Assembly (NCBI GenBank): GCA_905116865.2
Contig: CAJHNH020001108.1
Coordinates: 1 to 64,000 of the forward strand
DNA: 64,000 bases
Direction of reading: 5' to 3'
Origin: Candidula unifasciata
Taxonomy: Eukaryota; Mollusca; Gastropoda; Stylommatophora; Geomitridae
Under the pieces are notes generated by a model. That model saw only the letters and a list, made by a program, of their open reading frames with translations. It did no database searches and was not told the DNA's origin. A program made the translations under genes and the position numbers. Shown here piece by piece: positions 46,803 to 57,410 of the stretch. The stretch's first letter is position 1; each line of letters begins with the position of its first letter.

Positions 46803-47465
46803 ACTGTTACTTACTTTTTACTTTTTCCTTTCACGTATGCCGCTAAGCGTTGTGGGGAGATGCAAGTTCCTGTCATAAGCAAGGCGGGCAGCATCTGATG
46901 TTCTGAGGCCATGCTTTTGGCAGGTTTCGGAGACCCCGTCAATCCACCGTTTCCTTGGTCTTCCTCTTGCCTTATATCCTGAGCTTCTTTGGTTGAAAAT
47001 TTGTGATGTTATTTGATCATTTTTCATCCTGGTTAGATGTCCAAACCATTTCATTCTTTGATGTTCTATGTAGTCTAAACATGGCGTAGTTTTGACAGTG
47101 TTTCTAATGTCTATATTCTTTATCCTGTCTAGTCTGGTCTTATTCGCTGCTTTTCTTAGACATTTCATTTCACAGGCTTCTATTTTTCTTTCATGGGTCT
47201 TGTTGATTGTCCATGTTTGGCCCTGGTAGCAGAGTGTTGGAATGAAGATGGTGTTTATCAATTGTCTTTTGGTCTTCATGGTTATATCTGGATGTTTAAG
47301 ACTGTTAATGCTGTTTAATCTTTGCATTGCTATGGCCATGTTCTTTTTGACTTCTGTAGAATATTCTCATTGCTTTATATAGATAGATTGCTAGATATTC
47401 AAAGTTTATATGACATTTTCAATTTCTTCATCGTTTCTTGTTAATTTTTGGTGACAAGCCGAGAT
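46803..47465 (-). mobile_element. RTE-like LINE, young 3' part
   Basis: Minus-strand frame 46818-47339 (173 codons) from 'MAIAMQRLNSINSLKH' through 'GYKARGRPRKRWIDGVSETC' to 'IRERKK' and stop, then an AAAGTAAAAAGTAAGTAA tail. Its last about 115 residues are almost identical to the insertion at 53912-54309. Upstream it fades through 'QKLTRNDEEIENV' to about 47465. Confidence 0.85.
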
Positions 47466-47479
47466 TTCTGGGATCTTCC

Positions 47480-48675
47480 CTAAAGCCCCCGCCACCTGCG
47501 GAGCAACTTCAACCAACCACAGCCACTCGAGATGCAGCCTGCAGCAGCCGTCACCACCATGGACCTGGACCTGCCGATGGACGCGTTCCCTGGAGGAAGG
47601 ATTCACCAGGCAGGTGGTACTATTGTTGTGTCATTGTCTGGAGCCGATGCAGCCTCCAGGGCAACGCCTGCCTGGCTGACCAGCGTCTTGATAGGCCCAC
47701 TGGGGGTGCCTGTCCACGGAATTGCGGAGCTGTACCGCTACGCAAATCCTAATGAGTGATACCCCACCCTCACAGTACAGGTACACAGAACTAAATTCGA
47801 TCTTCTGCACAATGTACGGAAGACCGTTGAAGGTGTAGACGTGCATCTGGAAAAAATGAAAACGAAAGTCTGCATGCACTGGATGCCAATCACAGCCACA
47901 GAGCAGACTGCAAAGAAGATCACTGTAGGGATAACAGGCGACGACGATTCCGAAGTTTACTAAGCTAGACACGGCAAGGACAGATGGTATGCCTTGGTGA
48001 GTGAGAAAAAGCCGATTCCTCATTATGTTAACATGAGGAATCCGGCGCTCTCCGGCGGCAAACACCAGCTCCAGATCACTGTGCCAGGCAGAAGGACAAA
48101 TTGTTCACACTGCGGGCACAATGATTACTGGGCAAACAAGTACCCCACCCGGAGAAGACGCCCCGAGCCAGCGACGACACTCATTCAGGAGGAGGTCCAT
48201 CCACCACAGGAAGAGTTGGAAGTCACTACGCAAAAGGAGGTCACCATATCAAGCACACAGTCCTCAACGAAAGAGGAGGACACACAGACCGAAGGCAAGA
48301 AGAGGAAAGTAAAGAAAAGGAACCACCAAAAAGTCAGCTCAAATGAGACGTCACCAGCAGCAGCAGCTCCAAAAAGATAAAATAAAGGAACTCTAAAAAA
48401 AAAAACTAACGCAGCTGCCGTGAAAGATGAGTCTTCATCCGGCTCAGAATGGGAGGATTCAGCGCCTCACATCAAAGACATATTACGTCCAAAATGTGTG
48501 GCACAGTCAACTACATTTTCACATGTAAATAACAACATTCACTGCGTTAGATGTCATCTGCTGCTAGCAAAGCCCTCAAAATTAGGACGTCAAGTAGTAT
48601 ACGAACGGAAATACCTCGAAAGACACAGACCAATCAGACAAAACGGAATCATCTCAGGCTGCATGAATAAATGAG
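47480..48675 (+). pseudogene. LINE ORF1-like protein with zinc knuckle, broken
   Basis: Plus-strand segments: 'MDLDLPMDAFPGGRIHQAGG' to 'GIAELYRYANPNE' (47532-47756), a continuation with 'VQVHRTKFDLLHNVRKTVEG' and 'KTKVCMHWMPITATEQTAKK' after a stop, then 47994-48377 with 'NCSHCGHNDYWANKYP'. That last motif is a CCHC knuckle with its His and last Cys both changed to Tyr, so metal binding is lost. A Lys/Glu-rich tail follows. Most likely a decayed ORF1 (nucleic-acid-binding) of a LINE; the parent clade is not clear. Confidence 0.6.
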
Positions 48676-48704
48676 TGGAGTCACCTCTCTCTTCATTTCC
48701 CCCG

Positions 48705-49670
48705 CCCCAGAACTTTTCAGGATGACATTTTTCGTTATTTGAAGCCCTACCCTGGCTCTTGCCGGGGGCCGCTATACAAGCAGGCCATAAACTGGCTGAA
48801 GGTGGTTTCTGGGACCTCTCCACGGTGATCCTCATCCACATGGTGGCACATTGTGTCATCGGGTGTTTAACGCTTGTGTGATGTCCTGGTGGGGTAGAAA
48901 GTCAGTCAGTCAGTTTTATTAAAAGGTCACTTTCCGTCCTTTTTAGGATGAAATTGTTCGTTATTAGAAGCCCTACTCTGGATCTTGCCAGGGGCCGCAA
49001 TATAGCCCGGCCATAAATATGGCCTAAAGGCTGAACACGGTTTCTGGGACCTCTCCAAGGTGATCCTCATCCACATGGTGGCACATTGTGCCATCGGGGG
49101 TTTATTACTTGTGTGATGTCCTGGTGGGGTAGAAAGTCAGTCCGTCAGTTTGATTTAATTTGTCGCCTGTCTAATTAACCGTCCTTTTTAGGATACAATT
49201 TTTCGTTATTTTAAGCCCAACCCTGTCTCTTGCCAGGGGCCGCAACATAGCCAGGCCATATGGCATAATGGCCCAACGCGACTTCTGGGACCTCTCCAAT
49301 GTGATCCCCATCCACATGTTGGCATATTGTGTTGTCGGGTGTTTGTCGCTTGTGTGATGTCCTTGTGGGGTGGAAAGTCAGTCAGTTTTATTTGTGGACA
49401 TTATTTTGTTTATTAAATTCAAGAATATGTTCTGATCTTTACTGTGTTTTTGGACAAACATGATAAAATATTGTTTTCCCTTAAAAATGCTTAAACAATG
49501 TCATATTTAGGAAGCGAAGTTCCGGACTAGAATAAGTGGATCATAAATTTGGTCTAATGGCTGGACGCGGTTTCTGGGACCTCTTCACCAGCGATCCTCA
49601 TCCACATGGTGACACTTTTTGTCATCGGGTGTTTATCGCCTGTGTGATGTCCTGGTGGGGTAAAAGAAGA
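48705..49670 (+). repeat. Tandem array of family-C repeat, about 3.5 units
   Basis: Units start at about 48707, 48947 and 49186, plus a partial one (about 49520-49665). Each runs from TTCGTTATT...AAGCCC to GATGTCCTGGTGGGGT and the first three are followed by GTCAGTCAGT-type tails. Elsewhere the family is dispersed, so this is a local amplification or repeated targeting. Confidence 0.85.
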
Positions 49671-50229
49671 CAGATAGAGGTGGTCACAAGTATGGTCATT
49701 TTTTACATTTCTCGTTGTGTTATGCATATATATTGAATAGGTATGGTGAGAGAATGCACCCTGCCTCAGTCTATCACCAATATAGAAATTGCTCTTGTTT
49801 GATTCTCATCCAAGGGGTGTTAGTCTTATGGTCCATAATCTGAAAGGGGAACATTTGGGGAAAATGATTACTTACTGAGCGCTGATTTGATTGCCAAAAA
49901 TATCTTACTATCACCCTATACCCAATATGCCTAATGGTCTGAAACACAGTTCTACTTTTTAACTACAAGTGGAGCAAAAAGGTATAAATAAGAGACCATA
50001 TTAGATAATGTAAATTGTTTTAAATTGAAAGCAATAGTTGCTAAGGTGGGATTAAAAAATACAGCCTCTAACTGACGAGAGCGCCTCGGTGAAGAAATGA
50101 TCACTCTTCGACTTTGACTGATATTTGTTTATTCCCTCGAGTCCCGTAAGTGCCAATTAGTAACTGAAAATTTAGTTCTCATCTCACGTTCTGTCAGTAA
50201 ATGAACAAGTACGTATCTTGAGGCCACAA
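49671..50229. other. Unassigned sequence
   Basis: No recognised repeat or exon. Confidence 0.35.
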
Positions 50230-51110
50230 AGATGTTGCTGATTCTTCATCTCAGGCAGAAGACACAATCAGACAGGTTTGCATCCTTGAGAACATTAGGC
50301 GAGGAGAGGAGTGGGTCAAAGTGCCACCTGAGCAGTCAGACTTGTGTAGAGTCATAATCACGCTGAGCCGGGAATGCAGAGACTGGCCAGCAGGTGCCAC
50401 AGAGGTGGAAATTCAGCAATTAATTCAAAATAATGCTCGCTCAGAGGATTTGATCATTTACACAGACGGTTCAGTGTCAAGAGGCAAAAGAAGTGCTTGG
50501 GGCTTTTTAGCAAAAGTTAATGGTCGACGTTTGGTGCAGGAGAGCCTAGCATATGATACCACAACATCCAGCTTTAGAATGGAGGTGGAGGCGGTCACTG
50601 CAGCTTTCCGCTGCCAAGAGAACCCGACACACACACACACACATTGTAATTGTAACTGATTCAGAAAACATGCCGAGGAAGATCAGAACAGGTATGCTTC
50701 GTGCAGAGTGGCATGCTTCGCTGCGGAGGACACGAGTGAGGAGTATTGTCTGGATTTTTTCACCAGGTCACGCCGGTGTGTTAAGAAATGAACAGACGGA
50801 CAGACTGGCTGGCTCTGCACAACTTGGTGGAATACTGCTACATGATAGGGCAGACGGGGTTAGTGCCTTGTGGGAGAGCGTGTACAATGCGCAGGAGCAG
50901 ATGGATCACCACAGTTTGGTGAGATTGATGCAGTTGGGGGTGACGAGAGGTTCTGGCAGAAGCTCAAGGCTCAGAGGAAAGGCAAGACGGACATTTTATC
51001 AGAAAGCTACTGGCACCATTAGTATCGGAACTCTTCGCTGGCTGCTGAAAATGGGGACGGAGCGCTTATGGGAATGCCCCGAGTGCTGTGATGTCGGTTC
51101 TTGAATCAAA
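50230..51110 (+). mobile_element. RNase H-type LINE, 3' part with full RNase H
   Basis: 'IIYTDGSVSRGKRSAWGFL' (first Asp), 'FRMEVEAVTAA' (Glu), 'IVIVTDSENMPRKI' (second Asp, after a frameshift in an ACACAC run at 50628-50643), 'VWIFSPGHAGVLRNEQTDRL' (last Asp), then 'GVTRGSGRSSRLRGKARRTF' and the tail 'WECPECCDVGS' with TGA at 51104. All four RNase H acidic positions are readable. The frameshift in the CA repeat is the main lesion. The RT is absent. Confidence 0.88.
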
Positions 51111-51607
51111 TCAAATCAATCATCTCAGTTACTGCACATTTTAAGCCATACGAGCAGCACCGACTATCTTCTTGATATGTTATTTTCTAATCAGTATTTT
51201 CAAAAAACAAAAACTGAAAATAAAATGTTTTATGTACAGTTTATCGGCTGATCATTTAGAATGCTCGTTAGAATCGCACATCAGGCGTGCAGCAATTGCA
51301 TGATAATTTCATTCATAGAAGGGGTTAGAAAAAAAAAAGGGGGGGGGGGGGGGCTGTTGTCTTCCTCTGATCCTGTACTCTACTTCAAGCCGGGTTCTAT
51401 GAAGCTATTTGTCGGTTAATTGGGACTCAATGCAGAATTTCGAGAGACAAATTTCTGAAAGGTATACATGACAAACCACTATGCGAAGCTGTCATGGATG
51501 TCCTAACATAACTTCGTGGTGCTAGAACAGGATATATGGGATTTTCTCTGTTTGTTTCCCATCATGAATGTGACTCTGGCAATCGCAGGGATGATCAAAT
51601 CATCACG
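51111..51607. other. Unassigned sequence
   Basis: A/G homopolymer at about 51331-51352. No gene. Confidence 0.35.
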
Positions 51608-51957
51608 CAGGGCGGGGGGGGGGGGCAGCGGGGGGGGGGGGGGGGGGCGGGGTCGGGGTGGGGGGGGGGTGGGGGGGGGGGGGGGGGGGGGGGGTGGGGG
51701 GGGGGGGGGGGTGGGGGGGGGGTGGGGGGGGGGGGGGGGAGGGGGGGGGGGGGGGGGGGGGGGGGGCGGGGGGGGGGGGGTGGGGGGGGGGGGCGGGGGG
51801 GGTGGGGGGGGCGGGTGGGGGGGGGGGGGGCGGGGCGGGGGGGGGGGGGGGGGGGGGGGGGTGGGGGGGGGGGGGGGAGGCGGGGGGGGGGGGGGGGTGG
51901 TGGGGGGGGGGGGGGCGGGTGGGGGTGCGTGAAGGGGGGGTGGGGGGGGGGGAGAAG
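51608..51957. repeat. 350-bp near-pure G tract
   Basis: Almost entirely G on the plus strand with scattered T, C and a few A. It could form stacked G-quadruplexes. The sporadic substitutions may be real or may be read or assembly error in a homopolymer. All Gly- and Pro-rich frames are artefacts. Confidence 0.95.
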
Positions 51958-52529
51958 TGATAAACAAGCGATGACAATGTTTTGGAAGGGTTGCATGGTG
52001 GTGGCCAGTGTGTAAAAGCATTGTTGTCACATACAGTAATTATTTTAACTTTTCTACACTCACCCATATCTCCGTGTAAAAAAAAAATCTATGCATATAT
52101 GATAAAAGTCAGTTTTATAAAGCCTGATCTTGCCAACTTTAACCCCCTTTAAAAAAAAAAACTTAGAATGGCTGTCTTAAAGTTGTTATCATTATCTAAC
52201 GTTTTTAATTGATTAATTTTTTCAATGCACGCTGACATTTAAATGAGACTTCCTTTTTAAAGTGCCCTGTTGCTTAAGAATGTAAAAAAAAAATTTTATG
52301 ATCACTTCATGTGTTAGCATCCAGGAAAGTAAAATTGTGACATTTATATTCTTTCAAACTTAAGTATGCTTTCAATTATTAATAAATATCACTTTCTAAG
52401 TTAGGAGCCACGAGGGGTGATACACTTTATGATGGAAATGGGTGCGGTAAGGTCATCACTAAATTCTGGGAGAAAGATATTTATTATCTCTAATATTATG
52501 ATTATTATTAATAACAATAACATCAAAAG
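51958..52529. other. AT-rich unassigned sequence
   Basis: No recognised feature. Confidence 0.35.
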
Positions 52530-53340
52530 AGAAAGCAAACAGGTATCTGGGTATCACTTTCGATAGAAGCCTGTCCTATAGGGATCACGTGATGGCAGTT
52601 TTGGTGAAATGCTAAAAAGAACTCAATGCTCTCAAGATTATGGCAGCAATGGATTTTTTTTTTTAACGTATCCAGAAACCACGAGTTGTAAACCCTTTGG
52701 CTCGGTACTATGGATATCGCAACCCTTCGGCCTTGATTCCATTATAGGTACCGTTAATCTGGGAGAAATGTGGCTTTTCTGCCTACCCCAGGAGTGAACC
52801 CGGACCACAAGGACAAAGAATGCTTTTCACAATGTTCCAGCATGTGATCCTGTCGGTAATAGATTATGGACTTGGAGTGCTTACCTTATCAAAGAGTCAG
52901 CTGATGAAACTTGAACACATACAGAATGAAGCTATGCTGGTAATTCTGAGTAGTACAAGAGATACCCTTGTAGTATGTATGTGATATATACTTGCACTGC
53001 CTACTGTTGCAGACAGGCCCACAGTTCTGCAAGCAAAGTAATATCTCAGAGTAGCTGCAGACAAGAAGCACATCTTGCATGATGCCCTGGTTAGATCTAA
53101 GGGTCACAAACTGAAAAGAGGAAGGTCTTGGATGGCGAACGCTGAAGACATAATTAGACATACGTGCAGGCTTTATGCAAAGGAGTGGATCAGAAGGTCG
53201 CAGCAAAAGTCAGATTGTGAAGGATTCTGACCAGGCTCGCCAAGCGCTAGAGAGTCAAAAGTTCAACAAATGATTCAAGACAATTCTCGCCCTGATGATG
53301 TGATGATCTATACAGATAGCTCTCTTGACCTAGGTCTCTC
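52530..53340 (+). mobile_element. RNase H-type LINE fragment, split by a SINE
   Basis: 'YRDHVMAVLVKC' and 'KELNALKIMAAMD' (52570-52650), then after the insert 'QRMLFTMFQHVILSVIDYGL'-like, 'LEHIQNEAMLVILSSTRDT', 'LPTVADRPTVLQAK' and 'YTDS' at about 53310. Stops and indels throughout. Confidence 0.75.
52650..52800 (-). repeat. tRNA-headed SINE (type 5), minus strand, inside the LINE
   Basis: Inverted match to 56660-56818. A (T)12 run at 52653-52664 is its poly-A tail. The LINE reading continues on both sides. Confidence 0.75.
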
Positions 53341-53899
53341 AGTTTGCTTTCCCCTTTAATGTGGCGACACACACGGAACAGAGATTATTGGTCTTAATGT
53401 TCAATAATTTGGTCCTCTGAGATTATGACCTAGGAATATTAACCTTATCTACTTTACAGTGTACAAAAGTAGCCATCGGCAGTTATACTAAAGTTTTGCC
53501 ATGGTACAAAGCTTGAAAGGATTCAAAATGAAGGAGTGAGAATCGTCTTGGGTTGCGCACGAGAAGCACTGATTAGAACAATGAGGTATATGTTTGGGCT
53601 GACATCGGTAGAGTCTAGACTGTCACTGGCGCAAGCCAAGACCTATATGCGAGTTACCAATGATGAACGGCATCCGCTGCATGGCAATCTGAAAGATTTA
53701 AGAGGAGACCGGTTGAAAAGAGGAAAGTCATGGATGGAACTAACTGAAGATACCACCGAGAAGGTGGCCTTAGTTGAGCAAATACACAGGGGCAGGAATG
53801 GGTCGACACGAACACCCAAAACAGAAGTTTCCATCAGGTAATTATCACAGAAAGAAATTGTAGAGAGTGGTGTAACGTTATGGCAGAATTAGAGGTACA

Positions 53900-53911
53900 A
53901 CAATTGATACA
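53900..53911. repeat. Target-site duplication, left
   Basis: ACAATTGATACA, identical to 54310-54321. Confidence 0.92.
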
Positions 53912-54309
53912 ATCAACAAGACCCATGAAAGAAAAATAGAAGCCTGTGAAATGAAATGTCTAAGAAAAGCAGCGAATAAGACCAGACTAGACAGGATAAA
54001 GAATATAGACATAAGAAACACTGTCAAAACTACACCATGTTTAGACTACATAGAACATCAAAGAATGAAATGGTTTGGACATCTAACCAGGATGAAAAAT
54101 GATCAAATAACATCACAAATTTTCAACCAAAGAAGCTCAGGATATAAGGCAAGAGGAAGACCAAGGAAACGGTGGATTGACGGGGTCTCCGAAACCTGCC
54201 AAAAGCATGGCCTCAGAACATCAGATGCTGTCCGCCTTGCTTATGACAGGAACTTGCATCTCCCCACAACGCTTAGCGGCATACGTGGAAGGAAAAAGTA
54301 AAGTAAAGT
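53912..54309 (+). mobile_element. RTE-like LINE 3' end nested in an RNase H LINE
   Basis: Encodes 'MKCLRKAANKTRLDRIKNID' to 'TTLSGIRGRKK' and stop, followed by a GTAAAGTAAAGT tail. Perfect 12-bp duplications bound it. Nearly identical to the 46803-47465 element apart from 5' truncation, so both are recent. Confidence 0.95.
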
Positions 54310-54321
54310 ACAATTGATACA
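54310..54321. repeat. Target-site duplication, right
   Basis: ACAATTGATACA; see 53900-53911. Confidence 0.92.
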
Positions 54322-54983
54322 TGGAAAGGCTGGCCTAGATGATGCACTAGCGTCCACTGATGGTTCTTTTCATCGGGGTGTAAGATCTGGCTGGGGGTTT
54401 TCAGCTAGAATAAAGAGGAAAATTTAGGAGCTTTTTTCACTCTCTACAACTTTAAGCACGAGGATGAAAGTGGAGACAGCTCTTATCTGGATGCCAGAAA
54501 ACACAGAGACCAGGGGAATTAACGTGCCGGATTCTCAGTCGGCACTGTGGAAGGTTCAAAAGGAAGTGATGAGGCATGAATGGATACCAAGCACCAGTAC
54601 GCCAAAATTGCAGGGAATCACGTGGATATACTGTCCGGGCTATGCAAGAGTGCGAGGGAATGAAAGAGCGGATTTTATGGCTACGAAAGCGAAAGCTACG
54701 GGAACAAGAGAAATATTCTGAAGACCATATATGAAAGAATGCTGACAGAAGACACGAGATTAGATGAAATAACATGTGCAAGAATTTGTGAACGAGGAAT
54801 TCAATGTGCATCCGGCAAGGAGGGACGTATAAGAGGAAGAGAACGACGTGTGTATAATCAGTGCTCTACTGGAACAGTTAGCATCTACATCTTAAGACGT
54901 TCGCTGCGGGAGACGGAGCACCTATGGGTATGCCCGGTGTGTTAAGATGTCTATCCGTAAATCAGTAAACAGCATAATTAATT

Positions 54984-55300
54984 AATTGTGAGAACTGGAA
55001 CATCAGCTCTTACAATTCTATTGTTTAGAGAGCACCATAAAATAGCAGCCTTTTCTAGGTTGACGACAGCATGCATTTCTGTACACCAGACAGTCACTTT
55101 ATCCCACAGTTGCATGTAGTTCTTGTGATGTCTGTTGCCTGTCCCTCCCCTGCCTATCTGCAGCATCATCTGCAAATGTCAATATCCTTAGCTTTAGGCT
55201 TTAATATCCTTCCAACCCCTGGTGCTTCAAGTTCTGCAGTCATGCTTGTATACACATTGACACCCCCTCCCCCCATCTGTGACTTCTTTAGATGTAAAGA
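54984..55300 (-). mobile_element. RNase H-type LINE, RT-region fragment
   Basis: Minus-strand sequence homologous to 44400-44525 ('CTGTACACCAG', 'CCTTTTCTAGGTTGACGACA'), the RT end just after the catalytic motif. It lies directly left of the foldback element. Confidence 0.65.
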
Positions 55301-55308
55301 GACATTTG
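55301..55308. repeat. Target-site duplication, left
   Basis: GACATTTG, identical to 55685-55692. Confidence 0.92.
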
Positions 55309-55684
55309 GGTTCTCCTTAAAACTACGGCCACTTATTATGGAGTACGCTGGAGTTCAGTCCCCTGGCCGCATTGAAATTACGGAGTGGAAAAGAGGGAAC
55401 GAAACAAATGACGTAATTACGGTGTGTTGGCGATAGATGCACTGCTGTCATAATAGGGTTAGGGTTTGGGTTAGGGTTAGGGGTAGGGTTAGGAGTGGCC
55501 GTACTTTTAAGGAGTACCAACACCCTAACCCAAACCCTATTATGACAGCAGTGCATCTATCGCCAACACACAGTAATTACGTCATTTGTTTCTTTCCCGC
55601 TTTTCCACTCCGTAATTGCAATGCGGCCAAAAGACTGAACTACGATGTACTCCATAATAAGTGGCCGTAGTTTTAAGGAGAACC
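55309..55684. mobile_element. 376-bp foldback element with telomere-like repeats
   Basis: Near-perfect palindrome: the left arm begins GGTTCTCCTTAAAACTACGG and matches the inverted right arm for about 155 bp, to ATAATAGGGTT. The centre (55454-55494) is TTAGGG-type repeat, and 55495-55518 is an internal copy of the element's own terminus. Perfect 8-bp duplications flank it. No coding capacity: open frames on both strands are mirror images. The termini share the GGYTCTCCTT start with family F1. Confidence 0.92.
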
Positions 55685-55692
55685 GACATTTG
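55685..55692. repeat. Target-site duplication, right
   Basis: GACATTTG; see 55301-55308. Confidence 0.92.
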
Positions 55693-55880
55693 TTGTATGT
55701 TGAATCAAGAATTGACAACACAGCACTTGGGACACTCCCACAAGCGCTCGTTGCCTATCATCAGCAGCAAGCGAAGAGTTCCAATTGCGATGGTACCAGT
55801 AACCGTCTGAATGCATATCCGCCTCATCCTTTCCCTGAGCATTGAGCGTCGGCCAGATCCCCATTCCCTTGAACATATTT
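55693..55880 (-). mobile_element. RNase H-type LINE 3' end
   Basis: The minus strand ends 'CCCAAGTGCTGTGTTGTC' after a degraded tail; homologous to 43070-43250 and 10045-10260. Confidence 0.7.
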
Positions 55881-56265
55881 GGAGTTACCTACCTTAGATG
55901 TTTGCGGAAGTAGACGACAAAATCATTACCTATCATTTATTAGCTTTCAGCTCACACGGGTTAGTAGACTAAGTAGTACTAGTAGTATTTGTCGATGACA
56001 ATATACCTATTTATCGCAAAAGGAGTAATTAATTGAAACATTCAGTTTTTATATAATACCTGCAAATCAATACTTTTGCTAGAAATTTGAGGGGAAAAAT
56101 CATTTATGTTGTTTACTTTACCCGAAACAACAACCCGCTACGTCCACAGAAAACTGGAACATTATTTTTTCACTTAAAAAAAAAAAAGAAAATGTATATA
56201 CCAATACCAAGTAAAACATTTCAACATTTGTTGATAGCAGTTTTGTTTTGCTAAGATTGGATTGG
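55881..56265. other. AT-rich unassigned sequence
   Basis: No recognised feature. Confidence 0.35.
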
Positions 56266-56476
56266 CTGGATTGGCTTTTTACCCCACCAGGACATCACAC
56301 AAGCGACAAACACCCGATGACACAAAGTGCCACCATGCGGATGAGGATCACCGTGGAGAGGTCCCAGAAACCGCGTTCAGACATTTGGCCATTTTTATGG
56401 CCTGCCTATATTGCGGCCCCTGGCAAAAGCCAGAGTGGGGCTTCAAATAACAAAAAATTACGTCCTGAAAAGGACG
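56266..56476 (-). repeat. Family-C repeat, minus strand
   Basis: Inverted copy from ACCCCACCAGGACATCACAC to GGCTTCAAATAACAAAAAAT. Confidence 0.8.
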
Positions 56477-56634
56477 TCAGGATTATGCTCTAAGATTGGA
56501 TTTACTCACTTAATATAAATAAGTGATAAAGTGTCTTTGTACCCACTGTGCCTGTCTGGCATACTTGTTGCACTTGCCTTACCTGCTTAGGCTTAGGCAG
56601 CCAGGCTCTCTTTCTCTAGCATAGTTGGCTAAAC

Positions 56635-56818
56635 CGGACTGCGCGGTGACCGGGTGACGAACTCCTTGTGGTCCGAGTTCACGTCCGGGGGTAGGCAGAA
56701 AAGCGACATTTCTCTCAGATTTACGGTTATCATAGAATCAAGGCCGAAGAGTTATGATATCCATAATACCGAGCCTAAGGGTTAACAACTCATGGCTTCT
56801 GGATACTAAAAAAAAAAC
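56635..56818 (+). repeat. tRNA-headed SINE (type 5) with poly-A tail
   Basis: GACTGCGCGGTGACCGGGTG head, GTGGTCCGAGTTCACGTCCG B-box-like, body 'GTAGGCAGAAAAGCGACATT', 'ATCAAGGCCGAAGAGTTATG', then A9 near 56809. The inverted partner is at 52650-52800. Confidence 0.75.
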
Positions 56819-56959
56819 CCTGCTAAGGTGAGATATTATATTGTGTACTGTAGGTTCAGTTTCCAGCAGAGGGAGGTTTCTGATATTGGGTCAGCTCTGA
56901 TCAGAATATAAAGTGCCCTAATATACTTCTTTTTCTTCTTCACGCTCACCGGCTCGTAA

Positions 56960-57200
56960 ACTCTGGACGAGCTAAACTAGATGGCTGGGACTCACAATCA
57001 AAGCTGCAGGAGATGTGGAAGCTGCTGCTCGTGAGTCTAAGTCATCTAGTTTAGCTCTGTGTGTAGCGGCTGGGGAGATAATCTCGGCGGTGGCGGTATA
57101 GTCGCCAGAAGTCTGCAGTTTAAGTGGTCGGAAGTTTGCAATTTACTTGTCACTGAGGCCCTGTCAGGGTGTTTTTTTGGCTGTCATAATATGTGACCAT
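56960..57200. mobile_element. Worn relative of foldback family F1
   Basis: Palindrome GAGCTAAACTAGATGGCTGG ... GTCATCTAGTTTAGCTC (56969-57057) followed by sequence like the right half of F1 ('GGCGGTATAGT', 'GAGGCCCTGTCAGGGTGTTT'). No target duplication found. Confidence 0.65.
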
Positions 57201-57239
57201 TATTCGGAGGATAGCCAACAAGTCTTCTACAATTACATC

Positions 57240-57410
57240 ATGTTATTTCAGGACCACAGTGGTGTTGCCGTTGCATGTATAAATTTAATATGCTTTATCT
57301 CAGATGCTCATCTTTCAACATGTCTGCAGTAATTTTCTCCTATATTTTTATTCCACTCTTGATTTTCTCCCTCCATGTAATACAGCCCAGATCTAGGTCA
57401 GTACCTGGAA
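57240..57410 (-). mobile_element. LINE 3'-region fragment
   Basis: Resembles 28590-28760: 'TCAGGACCACAGTGGTGTTG', 'TATTTTTATTCCACTCTTGA'. No frame remains. Confidence 0.4.

Larger units (their letters stand above)
53460..54945 (+). mobile_element. RNase H-type LINE, second plus-strand copy, host of an RTE insertion
   Basis: 53536-53841 encodes 'VLGCAREALIRTMRYMFGL' to 'RGDRLKRGKSWMELTEDT'. The frame reaches 'ELEVQQLIQ' and is cut at 53911 by an RTE element. It resumes at 54322 with RNase H start ('STDGSFHRGVRSGWGF'), then 'IWMPENTETRGINVPDSQSA', 'GNERADFMATKAKA' and the tail 'REKEHLW'-like 'ETEHLWVCPVC'. It is more diverged than the 50230 copy. Confidence 0.85.

Noticed and set aside
51503..52067. 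Gly-rich and Pro-rich frames up to 175 aa on both strands
   Set aside because: Products of the G tract; all six frames are open for the same trivial reason.
55454..55494. Real telomere or chromosome end
   Set aside because: Only about 40 bp of TTAGGG-type repeat, inside a 376-bp element with ordinary LINE sequence on both sides.
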